Below, piece by piece: positions 1-11,560 of a stretch of DNA of 64,000 nucleotides. The stretch spans positions 10,539,501 to 10,603,500 of the forward strand of contig NW_026947506.1 in the NCBI RefSeq assembly GCF_034190915.1. Direction: 5' to 3'. A program made the translations under genes and the position numbers. The notes under the pieces were generated by a model. It had not been told where the DNA came from. It worked only from the letters and a program-made list of their open reading frames with translations, and did not search any database. Source of the DNA: Cavia porcellus (Eukaryota > Chordata > Mammalia > Rodentia > Caviidae). The first letter of the stretch is position 1, and each line of letters opens with the position of its first letter.

Positions 1-1070
1 GAAGAAGAAAGAAAACATGTATAAATTTGACCCTATCAATAATAACATTAAATGCAAATATAATTTGATTAAATGGCAGCAATTATAAAACTGCATGAAA
101 GACAAGATCCACCTACATGTTGGTATGGGAAACACTTTAAATTCAGAAGTACACATGAACTAAAAGTAAGAGATGACAAAGATATAGCACGCAAACAATG
201 ACAATAATACAACTACAGTAGCTATGCTAATATCAGACAGTACAGACTTCAAAGCAAAGTCAAATGATACTGAAGACTCTGTAACAACAAAAGGTCCATG
301 CAGCAGGATAATATAAAAATGGTAGACATGCATCTCTAACAACAGATCCCCAATGTAAGTGAAGCCAAACTTGCCAGAACTGAAAAGAGAAATCAACATT
401 GTGGAAATCACAGCTGGAGAACCAAGTACTTTGAGTGAAGAATAGGATAACTGGGCAAAAGATCAAAAAGCATATGGAAGCCTAGAAAGTACAATAAACC
501 AAGGAGACTTCAGAGACTTTGATAGAACTGTCCACCCAACAGTAATAGAAAACACATTCTTCTCAAGTGTACGTGGAATGCTCCTCAGACTCTGCAGGGC
601 TCAGACAAGAGGCCAACAAGCTTAAGAAGTTTAAATGTAAACAAAACACTTCTTCAGCCACAAAGAAATGAAATTAGAAAGCAGTAACACAAGGACATTT
701 GGGGAAGTCCCAATAATGTAGAAATATAACACATTAAATAACCAATGGATCAAAGAAGTAGTCACAAGGGAAATTAGAAAATACTTGAGATAAACGAAAA
801 TAAAATCACAACATATAACTTATAGGCTACAGCTAAAGTAGTGCTTAAAGGGGAGAATTCATATGTATAAATACCTACACATTTATAAAGAAAATCTCAA
901 ATCATTAACATTCTATCTCAACAATCTAGAAAACAAAAAGACACTTAACCCAAAAGTAAACAAAAGAGAAGAAAGAAAAAAGATTAAAGAAACAAATAGA
1001 AAAGGGAACCAGAGAAATCAAGAAAACAGAGAACAGACAGGGGAAGAGAACAAAAATCCACAAGAAGCTA
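1..1070 (+). mobile_element. L1 LINE, ORF2 endonuclease part (broken)
   Basis: The plus strand reads as the 5' part of an L1 ORF2, the endonuclease and the linker after it, running in from outside the window. Recognisable L1 wording includes the stretch near 25-110, the 'tatcagacagtacagacttcaaagc' type segment near 230-260, and the 'cacattcttctcaagtg' segment near 550-570. All frames carry stops and frameshifts, so it is a dead, ancient copy (mammalian L1M-like age, inferred from divergence). Continuity with the reverse transcriptase part at 1961 shows that the DNA at about 1071-1960 was inserted later. The short open frames here are not genes. The 3' boundary is approximate. Confidence 0.85.
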
Positions 1071-1289
1071 AGACCTCCTGTGAGTTGGAGCCATGCACAG
1101 GCTGAGGAGGAGAGAGCCAGACACCAGCCCCTTCCAGCACACAGGCAGGGAGACAAGAGGACTCAATGTTCCTCCCCAGCCCTCCAGTGGAAGTGATCAG
1201 CCGATCAGGAGAAACACAGGCTGGGATGATAGCTACTGAGGCAAAATACAACTTAATGCTTGTAGTGTTTAGTGTTTCAGTAACTTTGC

Positions 1290-1960
1290 AGGCCCAAAGC
1301 AGGTGATCTCATCATCTATTCAAAGCATAACAGCATACAATGTAGCATCTATGGTGCATCTCCTTATGAAGGTGGTAGCCACTGTTAATTACCTACTATT
1401 GTATTTCAAAATCCTGTATCATTCTCATTGTTTTGTTTAGTTGGGTTCTATTCTGTTTTTATCTTCTTTGATTTCACCATATCTGATGGCATAGGCAGCT
1501 ATTTTAAAGATAACAAGATATAGTATGGTAGCCATTGTGGATTTACTATTATCTTGTTTTGAAGTCCTGTATTGCACTTATTGTTTTGTTTTTATTGATT
1601 CTATTCTGTTTCTGTTTTGCTTGCTTTTTTTTTTTTTTGTCTTTTTTGGTTTTTTTGAGACAGGGTCACACTATGCAGATCAGGCCGATCTTGAGCTCAC
1701 TTTGTAGCCCATGCTAGTCTTGAACTCACAGTGATCCTCCTGTCTCAGCCTCCCAAGTGCTGGAATTACAGGTGTGCACCACCATGTCTGACTTGCTTGA
1801 GTTTACTATTAAAAGACATCTCTTTAAAAAACAACAAGAGACATTATAATAACCATTGTTGATTTCCTATTATCTTGTTTTAAAATTCTGTGTCACTTAC
1901 ACTGTCTTGTTTTCATTGGCTTTATTTTGCTTTGTTTTATTTTATTTTATTTTATTTTTA
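1290..1960 (+). repeat. Insertion with ~150-bp tandem units (copy A)
   Basis: Three head-to-tail units start at about 1374, 1527 and 1847. Each opens with GGTAGCCA-TTGTT-like sequence, continues through TATTATCTTGTTTTGAAGTCC-like and TTGTTTTG-rich text, and ends near AGCTATTTTAAAGATAACAAG. The second unit is split by a B1 at 1625-1795; without it the unit length is about 150 bp. The array lies between two L1 ORF2 parts that should be adjacent, so it came in by insertion. The same units recur at 52909-53332, and a short 5' flank (about 1300-1373) also matches there. The GC-richer stretch 1071-1290 may belong to the insertion but is unrecognised. No coding capacity is seen. I do not recognise the family. 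Confidence 0.7.
1625..1795 (-). mobile_element. B1-like SINE
   Basis: Read on the minus strand this is a 7SL-derived B1: a G-C-rich head with 'gtggtgcacacctgtaat', 'cccagcacttgggaggctgaggcagg'-like text, and an A tail that appears here as a T run at the left end. Short repeats TTGCTTG lie at both edges and look like a target-site duplication. It is inserted in the second unit of the tandem array, so it is younger than that array. Confidence 0.85.
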
Positions 1961-4388
1961 CACTTACCTAGACTGACAATAGAAAGAAGATTCAAATCCT
2001 AAAATCAGAGATGATATGAAGGACAGAATTCTAATATTACAGAAGCAAAAGAAATTCCTGTGGATAATTATATGACAACAAATTAGCTAACCTAGAAAAA
2101 AACATATCAAGGTACACACAAACAATTGAGACAAACTCAGAAGAAAAAAATAGAAAATCATCTGGGCATGGTGGCACATGCCTGTAATCCCAGCATTTGG
2201 GAAACTGAGGCATGAAGATATCTATGAGTTTGAGGTCTATGTAGGCTACACGAGTGAATTAAAGGCCAGCAAAACCCTGATTCAAAAAAAAAGAAAAGAA
2301 AATCAGAAGAGACCTATAAAAAGTAAAGGATGAGCTTCCCAGCTCAAAAAATTTCACAAAGAAAAGTCGCATGGTTTCACTGGCAAATTCTATCAAATAT
2401 TTAAAGAAGAATCAAACTAATGCTTCACAAACTCTTCAAACATAAAGGCAAAAAAGGAGGTCAGTATAACCCTAACATCAAAACCAGACACAGACGGCAC
2501 ACACACAAAGAAACTACAGCATATAGCACTTCCAAATATAGGCACAAAACTGTCACCCAAATAACAGCAAACCAAGTCCAGCAAATGTAATCTTTAAAAG
2601 CACTGTACACTAGGACTAAATGGAATTTATCCTAGGAATGCAAGAGTCACTTAACACCTGCAAGCTCATTTGTATCTTAACCCTTGTGAACAGAATGAAG
2701 GCACAGAACACTGATTATCTTAGCAGATACAGAAAAAGCCTTTGAAAAATTTGGTAACTTCAATAATTAAAAAGGAGACTCAATAAGTAAGAATAGAAAG
2801 AAAGTTCTCCAATCTGATAAAATTCATCTATAAGAATCCCCACCTAACATCACAGCTAATGATTAAGAAACTGAATTATTTTTTCTTAAATTCAAGAAGC
2901 AAAACAGAGCTCTGTGCTCTCACCACTTCAACATTGCACTGAATTCTTATCAAGGCAATTAGGAAAAAATGAAAATAAAGAGAAAAATGTCTCAGATTGG
3001 AGTAAAGTAGCACCTCCATCTGCAAGTGCTGTACCTTGTTTGTAGAAAATTCTAAAGAGTAAGTACACTCAAAGACCATTGGATCTAATAGGTGAGTTTG
3101 CAAAGTATACAAATAATGATTTTACAAATGGGAATTTTTTTAAATCCACTTATAATAACATCAAAAGAAATAAATAAAATGATTAGAAGTAAATTTAACA
3201 GAGAAATGCAAGTGTCACACATTGAAGACTAGAAGAGACTACTGAAAGAAATAGAAGACAAGGAAATCGAAAAATATTGACACTGATATTATAGCAAGGT
3301 TCAAGCAAACCAAGATCAAGACAATCTCTATCAAAATGGCACCTTACTATTTTTCTTTGCAGACATTGACTAAATGATCCTAAACTCTATATGAAAGTCA
3401 AAGGACCCAGAAAATCCAATTTCTTTTCTTGGAAAAGAATACTACAGTTGAGGATACATATTTGCTGGTGTCTGGGTTTATTACAAAGTTCCAAGCCATC
3501 ACTCCGTACAGTGCTCTTGGAAGGATGGACATATACATCAGGGGAACAGAATGGAGCCCACAAATAAGCCCTAAACTCAACTGAGAGCTATTGGATGCCA
3601 ACGAGAACACCCTTCAGAACAAACGGTCCTCAGACAACTGGGTATCCAAAAGAAGGAAGCTGGCCTCCTGTCTTACACCATACTAAAATGTCAGCTCGGC
3701 AGTCACAGACTGAAGTGTAAGAGCTAAAATTGTAAAACTCTGCCCAGAAAATTTAAAAGTTCATCTCTGTAACTCTCTGCAAAACAATGATATTTTAAAT
3801 ATAACACCAAAAGTACAAGTAACAAAAGATCAAAGCAATATACTGGACTCCGTCAACATTAAAAACATTTTTGCCTCAGTGAATACAATAAAAAATGTCA
3901 AAAGAGAATGAGAAAAGATGTGTAGGTTATAAATTTGATAAAGAACTTATGCCTGGAATACATAATACACTCTTAAAAATCAATAATAAAAAGAAAAACT
4001 ACAAAATTTAAAATGGGCCACGGACATTAACATTGTCCAGTGAAGAGGTAGAATGGCCCATTATAAAGTGCCCACCACAGTGACTCATTCAGCAAATACA
4101 AATCAAAGCCACAGTGAGAAATCACTTTCTATCACTGGGATAGCTGTGATCAAAAAGACAGCCCACCAGCGGTGCTGGCCAGGAGACGGAGGAATCAAAA
4201 CTTTGCTGATGGGAATGTAAAACAGTGCGGCCACACTGTAAAACATTTTGACTGCCCTTCCGACAGCTAAATATAGTTATCCTGTGACCAGCAGCACCCC
4301 TCCTAGGTACATATCCGAGAAAAATAAGACCTTTGCCTACACAAAAACCTGTACATGCACACCACCACTGTTTATAATGGCCAATACA
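1961..4388 (+). mobile_element. L1 LINE, ORF2 reverse transcriptase part to 3' region
   Basis: The sequence resumes L1 ORF2 exactly where the endonuclease part left off ('cctagactgacaatagaaag'). It continues through the reverse transcriptase region ('tttatcctaggaatgcaag' near 2625 and 'gcagatacagaaaaagcc' near 2725), then through the C-terminal part and the classic end 'ttgctgatgggaatgtaaaa' near 4203 and 'tcctaggtacatatcc' near 4300. Stops and indels occur throughout, so no protein can be made. It is interrupted by a B1 (2161-2300) and ends abruptly at the LTR-like insertion at 4389. Confidence 0.88.
2161..2300 (+). mobile_element. B1-like SINE
   Basis: Forward B1: 'gggcatggtggcacatgcctgtaatcc' head, 'gaggcatgaagat' middle, and an A-rich tail with AAAGAAAAG. 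Some internal bases are diverged. It is inserted in L1 ORF2 sequence in the same direction as the L1. Confidence 0.85.
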
Positions 4389-5110
4389 TGTTGTTATGGT
4401 TTGAGAACTGGTGATCAACTTGACACCAGTTGGATTACATCAGCATGCATTGAGAGAAGATGCTCCACTTGAGGAGGGTTGCCAGGATAAACAGGTGCAG
4501 AAGGGAGGTGTTGAAGAGGATTGAGGTGTTAAAGAGGCATTGTAGGGTTCTCCTACGAGTTGCTGTCTGAGCTGTTGATTCTCCTGGAGAAGCTTTGGTC
4601 CTCACATCAAGCATTGCTTCCTGGCTCCGGAGGGGAAAACTTGTGCTGCTTGGTCTCCAGGATGAACTTGTCACGCTGCTTCCTGGCACGTATCCGACTG
4701 TGCTTGTCGTTGGAGGAGCTCAGGGGCCTCCATGTCACTGAGGACAGCTGTGGTGCCTTCCAGGATAGCCCTGGTCTTTGTTGTGAGTGTGACTTCTCGG
4801 CTCCAGCGTAGAGCCCTCATACCACTAACACAGCTCCTTCATCCTGCTGGCATAGACTTTCTGGCTTCCACCGCTGACCCTTGGGTCTTCCCGGCATGGA
4901 TCCATAAAAGAAACCGGTGTGAGTCCTTCTTGTGGGCTCTGGACCTCCAGTTGGACTCATGGGAGGCATTGTTCTGAGCTCTGAGTTTTTATCTGGACTC
5001 ATGTAGGACATTGCTTTGGGGTTTAGGCTCTTGACTAAATAATCTATGTCGCTGGTGTTACGGATAGATTTCCTGCATTTTCCTGTGTTAACTCGCGGTG
5101 ACCATTATAA
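4389..5110 (+). mobile_element. Solitary LTR-like insertion (ERVL-type?)
   Basis: About 720 bp of GC-richer DNA begins TGTTATGG and interrupts the L1 3' region, which resumes near 5111. The segment 'gatcaacttgacacc' near 4413 and the 'cttccaccgctgacccttggg' and 'gtgggctctggacctcc' stretches near 4865-4955 resemble mammalian ERVL-type LTRs. No internal retroviral genes are present, so it would be a solo LTR. The open frames here (83, 84 aa) are not coding. Family assignment is uncertain. Confidence 0.5.
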
Positions 5111-5584
5111 AAATATCATAAACTCCATGTCCTAATCCTAGCTGTTCTCTGTGTACAACCCGTGACTACAACACATGTCCACTGTCAGATGGACAAATGA
5201 AATGTGGTATATTCGATACAAATAAAGTATTATTTGTATTGAGCCATGCTACAGAATAAATGAAGCTGGCAAACATTATGACAAGCAAAAGAAGCCTGTC
5301 ACAGAAGACTAAATAATCAGAAATTCACTGATGTAAATTTTCCAGAAAAGGCAAGTGGGGTCATAGAGCAGACTAGTGATGTCCCGCACTTGAGGGTCAG
5401 GGAGGAAAGGGACGACTGATAATGGGCACTGGGTTTCTTTGAGAGATTGGCTAACTAGGTCTGAAAATTAGACTGTGGTCATGGGTGCGTAATTCTATGA
5501 CTATATCGAATCATTAAGTGTGTATTAAGCCCATGAGTTGTGTGGTATATGTTTTATATATCAATAAAGTTGTTAAAAAATAAA
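5111..5584 (+). mobile_element. L1 LINE 3' end
   Basis: This is the end of the same L1: 'gatggacaaatgaaatgtggtatat' near 5189, 'gccatgctacagaataaatgaagc' near 5244, and a final 'aataaag...aaaaaataaa' with a polyadenylation-like AATAAA at 5563. Human and other mammalian L1M copies end in the same way. The AT-rich part of the window stops here. Confidence 0.85.
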
Positions 5585-5850
5585 GGCGTGGGGTTGGTTA
5601 TTGTACTTTAAAGAGACTTAGAGCTGAAAGGAGCCAAAGGCAGATAGCCTCCAGCGTTTCAGGAAATCTAGTGTTACTTAGCATTGGTCCCAGGGGTGGG
5701 ACTATGGGGGTGGACGCAGGAACTCAGTTCCAACCTCAGCCCTGAAGCTCCAGGCTGTTATAGCTCTGGGAAGTGACTGAATGTCCCTGTGCCTCCCCGG
5801 AGAAAGTCCTGTCTGTTTCAGGCCTTGTTAAAGTACAAAAGTTGGGACTT

Positions 5851-5972
5851 GGTAACTGGTAACTAGTTACCCTGTGGTTGCCATGGTTACACACAGGCCC
5901 ACTGGGACCCTGTGAAACCCATGAGCGTCAGTGGCTGCATCAGTATTCGGTCGCCCAATCTCTGAGGGCGGG
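5851..5972 (+). promoter_or_regulatory. RFX X-box-like site with CCAAT and GC box
   Basis: GTTGCCATGGTTAC at 5877-5890 differs by one base from the palindromic RFX X-box GTTGCCATGGTAAC. Just upstream is a perfect 14-bp palindrome GGTAACTAGTTACC (5858-5871) preceded by another GGTAACT. A CCAAT box lies at 5955-5959 and a GGGCGGG box at 5966-5972. RFX sites near NF-Y CCAAT boxes are known in ciliary and MHC class II promoters. Here the spacing (about 65 bp) is not the MHC II one, and no exon is visible downstream. Function is inferred from motifs only. Confidence 0.3.
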
Positions 5973-8133
5973 ACCACAATGCTTTCATTCCATTCTGGGA
6001 GGTTTCCTGAGAAGGACTGAGCGGAGCCAGATTCCGTTCACTAATCTCCCGAGCATCTACAGAATGTCTTTATAAACTGTCTCCAGCCCTGCCCCTCACC
6101 ATATGTTAGGAAGCCAGGAGAAAGCACATTTGTGTTTTATCCCGGTCTGGTCTGTGGAGCTGAGAGCCCAGGACCAGCTGTGGCCAGAGAGGGGAATGGT
6201 GGCCTCCCTGGCAGCTCTCAGGCAGGCACAACCCTCCCAAATAGTGGTGTCTTTGAACAGTAAGGTCATTTCCAGTCTTCCCTCTGGGACATGGAGATGG
6301 AGAGGGCTAGGATGTGGGGAGACCACATGGTAGGGACCAGGATCAGGCCTGTGGCCCCCAGTGCAGCTGCCTCACCCTTATCCCCACAACCCCGGGGCCC
6401 CTTTGGGAATGGACCCAATCAGTAACCTGATGAAGGCTTTCCCTGAGTAGAGAAGTCTCTCTGGCCCTCTATAAGAAGCAGCTCTGTGATTTCCTGAACA
6501 GCTGGCCTCCAGGTGGCCCAAGGCTTTGTCCCCAAGGTGAAGGGGACAAATTTGAGTCAGTGACTGTCTGTGCACCAGCTGAAGTGACCACGCTGGACCC
6601 TCCATGCTCAGAACTGGCAGGACGCATGTTCAGAGCAGCGTTGGAGGCGGAGATAGCAGAGATGGTGATGACTGTGGTTGCTTCCCAGGTGCACAGGTCC
6701 TGCAGAGCAGGCTAAGGCTGGGGCTCAGCTAGCGCCTAGGGGTGGCTGGGGCTCCTTCTATACACTAAGTGTCTCCAGGTGAGCATGCCACTCCTGAGTA
6801 CCAAAACGATGCCTGCCCAGCTGTGACCACCAGGAGTAAGGCCAGGAAGTTGGCCTGGCTGGAGGCTGAGTCTCCCCATCATGTACATGTACAGGAGATG
6901 ACAGGTGACAGGAGCTCTTTTTAGGGCTCTGGGTAGGTCCCTGTGCTTTTGTTTCCTAGTGTCCTCAGAACAGATCAGGGTTGGAGACTGGGACTGTGTA
7001 TATACACATGGGTATGTACACACACACAGAGGATCTGATTCTTGAAGTCATCCAATTTCTTTTCAATCTCAGATGACTGCTGACCTAACTTTGGCCATCT
7101 GTCACTTTAACAACTGGGTGAGGGCTGAAGTTTCACAGTACCAGGGTCCTTCACTGTCCTACATCCCCAGTAGAACCAGCTCTTCCTGCACCCTAGGGTC
7201 ATACACCACATAGCCCAAGCCACTTCGTCTGACTGTCGAGGTTCCAGCTGCTGGAGCTTGGTCCTAAGAAAAGAAAGGTCCTGGCCGTGGCCTCCACAGT
7301 GGGTACCAAGGTCTGGGCCCCCGAAGGTTCCCTCCTTCTAACCATCCCCTCCCCCATGCCCGCTGTCCCCAAGCACATCTGTTTTGTGGCATCCCAAAAG
7401 TGAGGAGAGTACTCATGGCCGCTTGATTGGCCATAAATATTCCCTTAATAAACCTCCCTGGTGTGGGCTGTTTCTGCTAGCAGGGATTCTTCTTGCCACA
7501 ACATAAATTTCCTGGGAAAGATATGGTCAGGTCACACAATGTAGCCTATTATGAGAACCAGAGCAATAAAAGATTCAGATAATTTATGTGTCTCTCTAGG
7601 TTCCTTAAGTTTATCTTAAAGAAAAGGAGCCAAGATGTGGAAACAAATGGAAAGGAGATGGGGGTGGCTGCAATTCGTCGGGTATCTTTTCTTGCCAGGC
7701 ACTTTTAAGATGAAAGCTGCCCTCACTAACGATGAGGTGATTTCCTTGGGAGGAGCCGCCTATGCAGTCCTCTCCACTGAGGACTAAGAGAGCAGAAATA
7801 AACCGCAAAGGCGATCATGTTTGCTTCCTGATGAGGCAGGATCAGTCCGAAAGGTTTTGGGTCTGACAGTGCCACAGCCCTGTGCAGATGACGAATCTGG
7901 GACACCCGCTTCGTGTGGGCTGGTACACTTGTCCCATCCCCTCCCTGCCCTAGTGGCTCCCATGGCTGGGCATGCAGCATGGTCTGGGCACCGAGGCCCT
8001 AGGGGCCCACTGTCTCCCAAACCCCAGGGTGAGCCTGGTGAGCTGTTAATCTCTTCTGCCTTTGTCTCCCGTCTCCCTGGAGCTCAGCTAACTAACCAGG
8101 GTGCACATCGCAGTTAGCACTGGCAGATCCAGG

Positions 8134-8156
8134 AGGAACAGGAACAGGAACAGGAG
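8134..8156 (+). repeat. Short hexamer repeat (GGAACA)n
   Basis: About three and a half copies of GGAACA in otherwise unique DNA. Confidence 0.8.
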
Positions 8157-9780
8157 AGGTCCGCTCAGTGCTCAGAGTGCAAGGGCAGTGGCATGGCATA
8201 GGTAGGTGTGGAGAGACACGGTCAGGGACAACCTGTGTCCCAGGCTCAGGGACAGGCGCAGGGCTGTGGGCTCTGAGCACCCTGTACACTCTTCCAGGAC
8301 ACTAGCAGTGTAGTTGGCTTCCTCGGAATACCCAGGGCTGGGTTCCCTGCAGTTGGCCGCCCAGCCCTGCATGTCCACGTGGCACCAGAGACAGGGACAC
8401 CCAAGTCTGCAGGACAGCAGTACAAAGCGCCAGCCTTTGACTGTGCGGAGATCATTAACACTGAGCTTTCCACGCCTCACATGCCCTCTGCAGCCTGCAG
8501 CATCAGCCGGAGCTGGAGCACTCAGCCCACGAGGCCTTAACCCTTCCTTAGCCCCAGAGAACCACCCTGGGGCTGAATCAGGCGGGGTCACAGCTGAGGG
8601 CAAGTTAGGGGAAGGACAGCTTTCACTGGCTAAAAAAGCAGAAAGTCAGCAAAGCTACAGACTTGGAGCGATACACCCTACGCCACTGGGCAGAGGGAAG
8701 GGGAAGCCCAGGAAGCTGTCTCAAAAGTGGCCCTCGGGGACACGGGGTGGGGAATGTACGCCACACATGGCCAGTGCTGCACATCCTGCTGGTCTCTGCC
8801 AGGCTCACCCCAGGGGACACAGGACACAGCAGAGAACCTGAGACCAGCTGGCCGTGCCTCTCCCCGCCTCCACCGGCCCGAAGATCCTGTAAACGTTGGG
8901 CCTCCCTCCAGCTCTGTCCCCATGTCCACACTCACCTTCTGCAGAGACTTAAGCCACTTGGTTCTGGCAACTGTCACACACACGTGCGCACACACGGGGC
9001 ACTGCCCTGTGACCTCGCTTGGAAGCAGAATTATCTTCCAGCATCTTAACTAAACCCCTGAGTGCCTGCCTCCCTCCTGGAAGGCATCCTGGCGACATTT
9101 ATAGCCCTCCCAGCTGGCAGGCACACTCAGCCCTGGACTGCTGGCCCGGAGCCTGGTCTCCTGCTGTGTCGCACACACAGAAGAACCTGAAACATCTCCT
9201 CTCCACATGCAGTCGCTCCCTCTCCCCTGCCCTCCTTCTCTCTTGACATCTGAGGATCTCTCCAGACGATCACCTGGTGACACCAAATCTTAACCTTACA
9301 CACCCCCGCCACTCTCTTCCTTCCACCCCTCACAGGCAAACAGGATGGACCATGGCCTCCTCTTGCGTCCCCCCCCCCCCCGGGCCCTTCTCTTGGCCTT
9401 TTGTTGCAAATCTTCTGGCCACAGGTCACCAAGGACAAGGTCACCGAGCCCATGGCCCTCTCAGCTTCTCTCTGATGTGACGTTGGACCCCACATCCCGG
9501 ATTGACCGCCTGCACTCTCCCTCCTCTCCCTCCACCACCTGGGCATTTCTGCCCAGCCTCTTCTTCCACGGAAACTGAAGAAACTGCAGGGGCGACAGCT
9601 TCACGAGGCTCATCTGCAAGCTCCTCCAGGGCCCCTGCTCCTAGTGGGTGGGAAGCACCACTGTCCCCGGTGCACGCAGAGCTCTCCATGAGTTACCAGG
9701 TTCAGCTCGTGCCGTTAACCTCTCCCTACGACAGGTGCGGGAGCCCACGGCTTGCAGGCTATCAGGCCCCATACTGAGTT

Positions 9781-10181
9781 CTAACCAGATTCAGTCAGAG
9801 TCTAGGTTGACCCCCTTGATACTGATTTCTGATTTTGAAAAATATCTTCTTTCATTTTTGCCTTCCTGATCAATACTTTCTTTTCCTTGTTGACCAGTTA
9901 AGCTTTCTGTTTCTATTAGTGAGTTCTGGCTTAAAAACATATTTGATCTGATATAAAAAGTGTTGTATTTTTGTTGTCTGAACAAACAGGCCTCTTCCCT
10001 CTGTTGTTCTAGACCTCAGGTTAAATGATTCTCATGTAAATACCCTATAACTGAATTCTTAACTCTATTTTGGCAAAGGTGTTTCTTTAACTAATCACTT
10101 TAACTTTAGTATAAGTACTGATGTATTTAGAGTTATTTTATCATTCTATTTTTCATTTTGAATTTGCTGTATTTTTCTGCC
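9781..10181. other. AT-rich segment, possibly LINE-derived
   Basis: Composition changes sharply from GC-rich to AT-rich. The text resembles minus-strand L1 in style (T-rich, few CpG), but no segment could be aligned with certainty. No gene is seen. Confidence 0.35.
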
Positions 10182-10281
10182 TTTTTTTTTTTTTAATTCT
10201 CTTTTTCTTTTCCATCCGTGCTGGGGTCAAACCCAGGGCTTCAGACGTGCTCGCCAAACACTCTGCTCTCCATCGGCAGCC
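10182..10281 (-). mobile_element. ID-type SINE, old
   Basis: On the minus strand: a tRNA-like head ending in '...gccctgggtttgaccccagcac' and then an A-rich tail (the T run at 10182-10194). The B-box-like part is recognisable (10224-10240 region) while the A-box part is badly diverged, so this is an older copy than the one at 22539. Confidence 0.7.
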
Positions 10282-10974
10282 TTATCTTTTCTTGATTTAT
10301 TTCTTTTTCTACTTGCCACTGTATTCATCTGGGCTCAGCCCCCCTTCCCACTTGGACTCTCCTTGTTCGGAATTATAATTCTATTTCTATTATTTTTATT
10401 AGCTACCATTACATTTTAATGTGCATACCATACTCTACAAAGGTAAAGTTAATATTTCAACTTCCTCCCAGACAGCACACAAACTTCAGAATGCTTTTAT
10501 CCTGGTGTATCTCCTTCCCCATCTGCCACCTTTCAGTGTCATCCAGGGTTTTAGTTCTACCTTATTTTTAACATTTCTAATCTTAGTTATTTTTTTAAAT
10601 GGCCATTGGGATTGGTGTTTGTTTCCCTGGGAATCTTTCTTCCTATCTCAAAGCCCCTGTATTACTAAAATACATTCTTATTCTGTTGTCTGTTAGATTT
10701 TACAGAAAGCATTGACCCTCCCACCTGGCCATCATGATGCTGGGAATAAAGACAATGTGGATTCTCCTCTTCACCCTGGGTAACTTTGATCCACTTTCTT
10801 GCCCCAACCAAGATGGTGGGCACTATAGTGGATTTGGTGGTACAGACAGGCACTGGCCTTGTGTCTGCTCATGGGGGCATGTCGGGCTTTCAGAGTCTCC
10901 TAGGAACCTCAGCTGTGGGATAGCTTACCCGGCTGTGCCCCATCCAAGTCAGAAAAGTTCCTCTTCATTTCTAG
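10282..10974. other. AT-rich to mixed DNA, nothing recognised
   Basis: T-rich plus strand up to about 10700, then more balanced composition. Lying between an ID SINE and a minus-strand L1 piece, it may be old L1, but I cannot align it. No supported gene. Confidence 0.35.
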
Positions 10975-11213
10975 TTTTCTGAGAGTTTTCCTCAGGAATA
11001 GATGCTTAGTTTTGCCTAATGTTGTGTGTATGTTTCATAAGATGATCATGTGGAGTTTTTCTCTATTTTTGGTATTTTAGTGTGGTGAGTTGCACTGATT
11101 GATTTCCAAACCTTGCATTCCTGACACAAATCTCCTGGGCTGTGATTCATTTCATATACTGTTGAGTTCGATTTGTGAAGAAAACTCTTTAAGTAATTTA
11201 TGCACCTGTTGAG
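10975..11213 (-). mobile_element. L1 LINE fragment, ORF2 reverse transcriptase region
   Basis: The plus strand shows the reverse complement of L1 ORF2: 'gatgatcatgtgg' near 11041, 'gagttgcactgattgattt' near 11086, 'ccttgcattcctg' near 11112, and 'tgttgagttcgatttg' near 11160. In intact L1 these lie in this order in the reverse transcriptase domain. Only about 240 bp is clear and it carries stops on the coding strand. Confidence 0.8.
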
Positions 11214-11560
11214 GGCTGAATTGTATCTCCCCAGAACTTGCATGCTGAAATTTAATCCCTTATGTGACTATATTTGGATGTAAGGGCATTTAGTGAGCGT
11301 GAATGAGGTCATGTGGGTGGGGCCCTCAACATGTAGAATTGGTGTCCTTACAGAAGAAGAGGACATATCCACAGAGGGTATGCACAGAGGAAAGGCCACA
11401 AGAGGACCAAAGGAGGGATGCCACCTACAAGCCAAGAGCTGGGCTCCCCGAACTTACTGCACCTTGACTTTAGATGTCCAGCTTCAGAGCATGGGCAATG
11501 CATGCCTGTTGTTGAAGGCATTGTACTGGCAGCCTGAGGATGCTCACAACTCACACAGCG
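11214..11560 (+). mobile_element. MaLR LTR (MLT1-like)
   Basis: It opens 'tgagggctgaattgtatctcccc', followed by 'tgtgactatatttgg', 'gaatgaggtcatgtgggtggggccct', 'ggtgtccttacagaagaagaggac' and 'ccacctacaagccaagag'. This is the standard order of a plus-strand MLT1-type LTR. The 3' part (expected '...gaaataaa...') is lost or unrecognisable after about 11480. The 111-aa open frame across it is not a gene. Confidence 0.75.

Larger units (their letters stand above)
5585..9780. other. GC-rich single-copy-like DNA, no gene recognised
   Basis: This 4.2-kb stretch has no clear interspersed repeat and no recognisable exon. Open frames of 60-175 aa overlap on both strands (for example 8314-8841 plus and 8172-8603 minus) and have the Pro/Ser/Gly/Arg-rich composition of chance frames in GC-rich DNA. 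Small details: three to four GGAACA hexamers at 8134-8156, a run of 13 C at 9369-9381, and a promoter-like motif cluster at 5851-5972, listed separately. Confidence 0.6.

Noticed and set aside
1374..1960. CRISPR-like array from repeated units
   Set aside because: Units are contiguous, ~150 bp long and AT-rich without unique spacers, in a mammalian genome; it is a tandem repeat.
1..5584. A functional LINE-1 with working ORF2
   Set aside because: Stops and frameshifts in every frame, at least three insertions, and no ORF1 or 5' UTR in the window.
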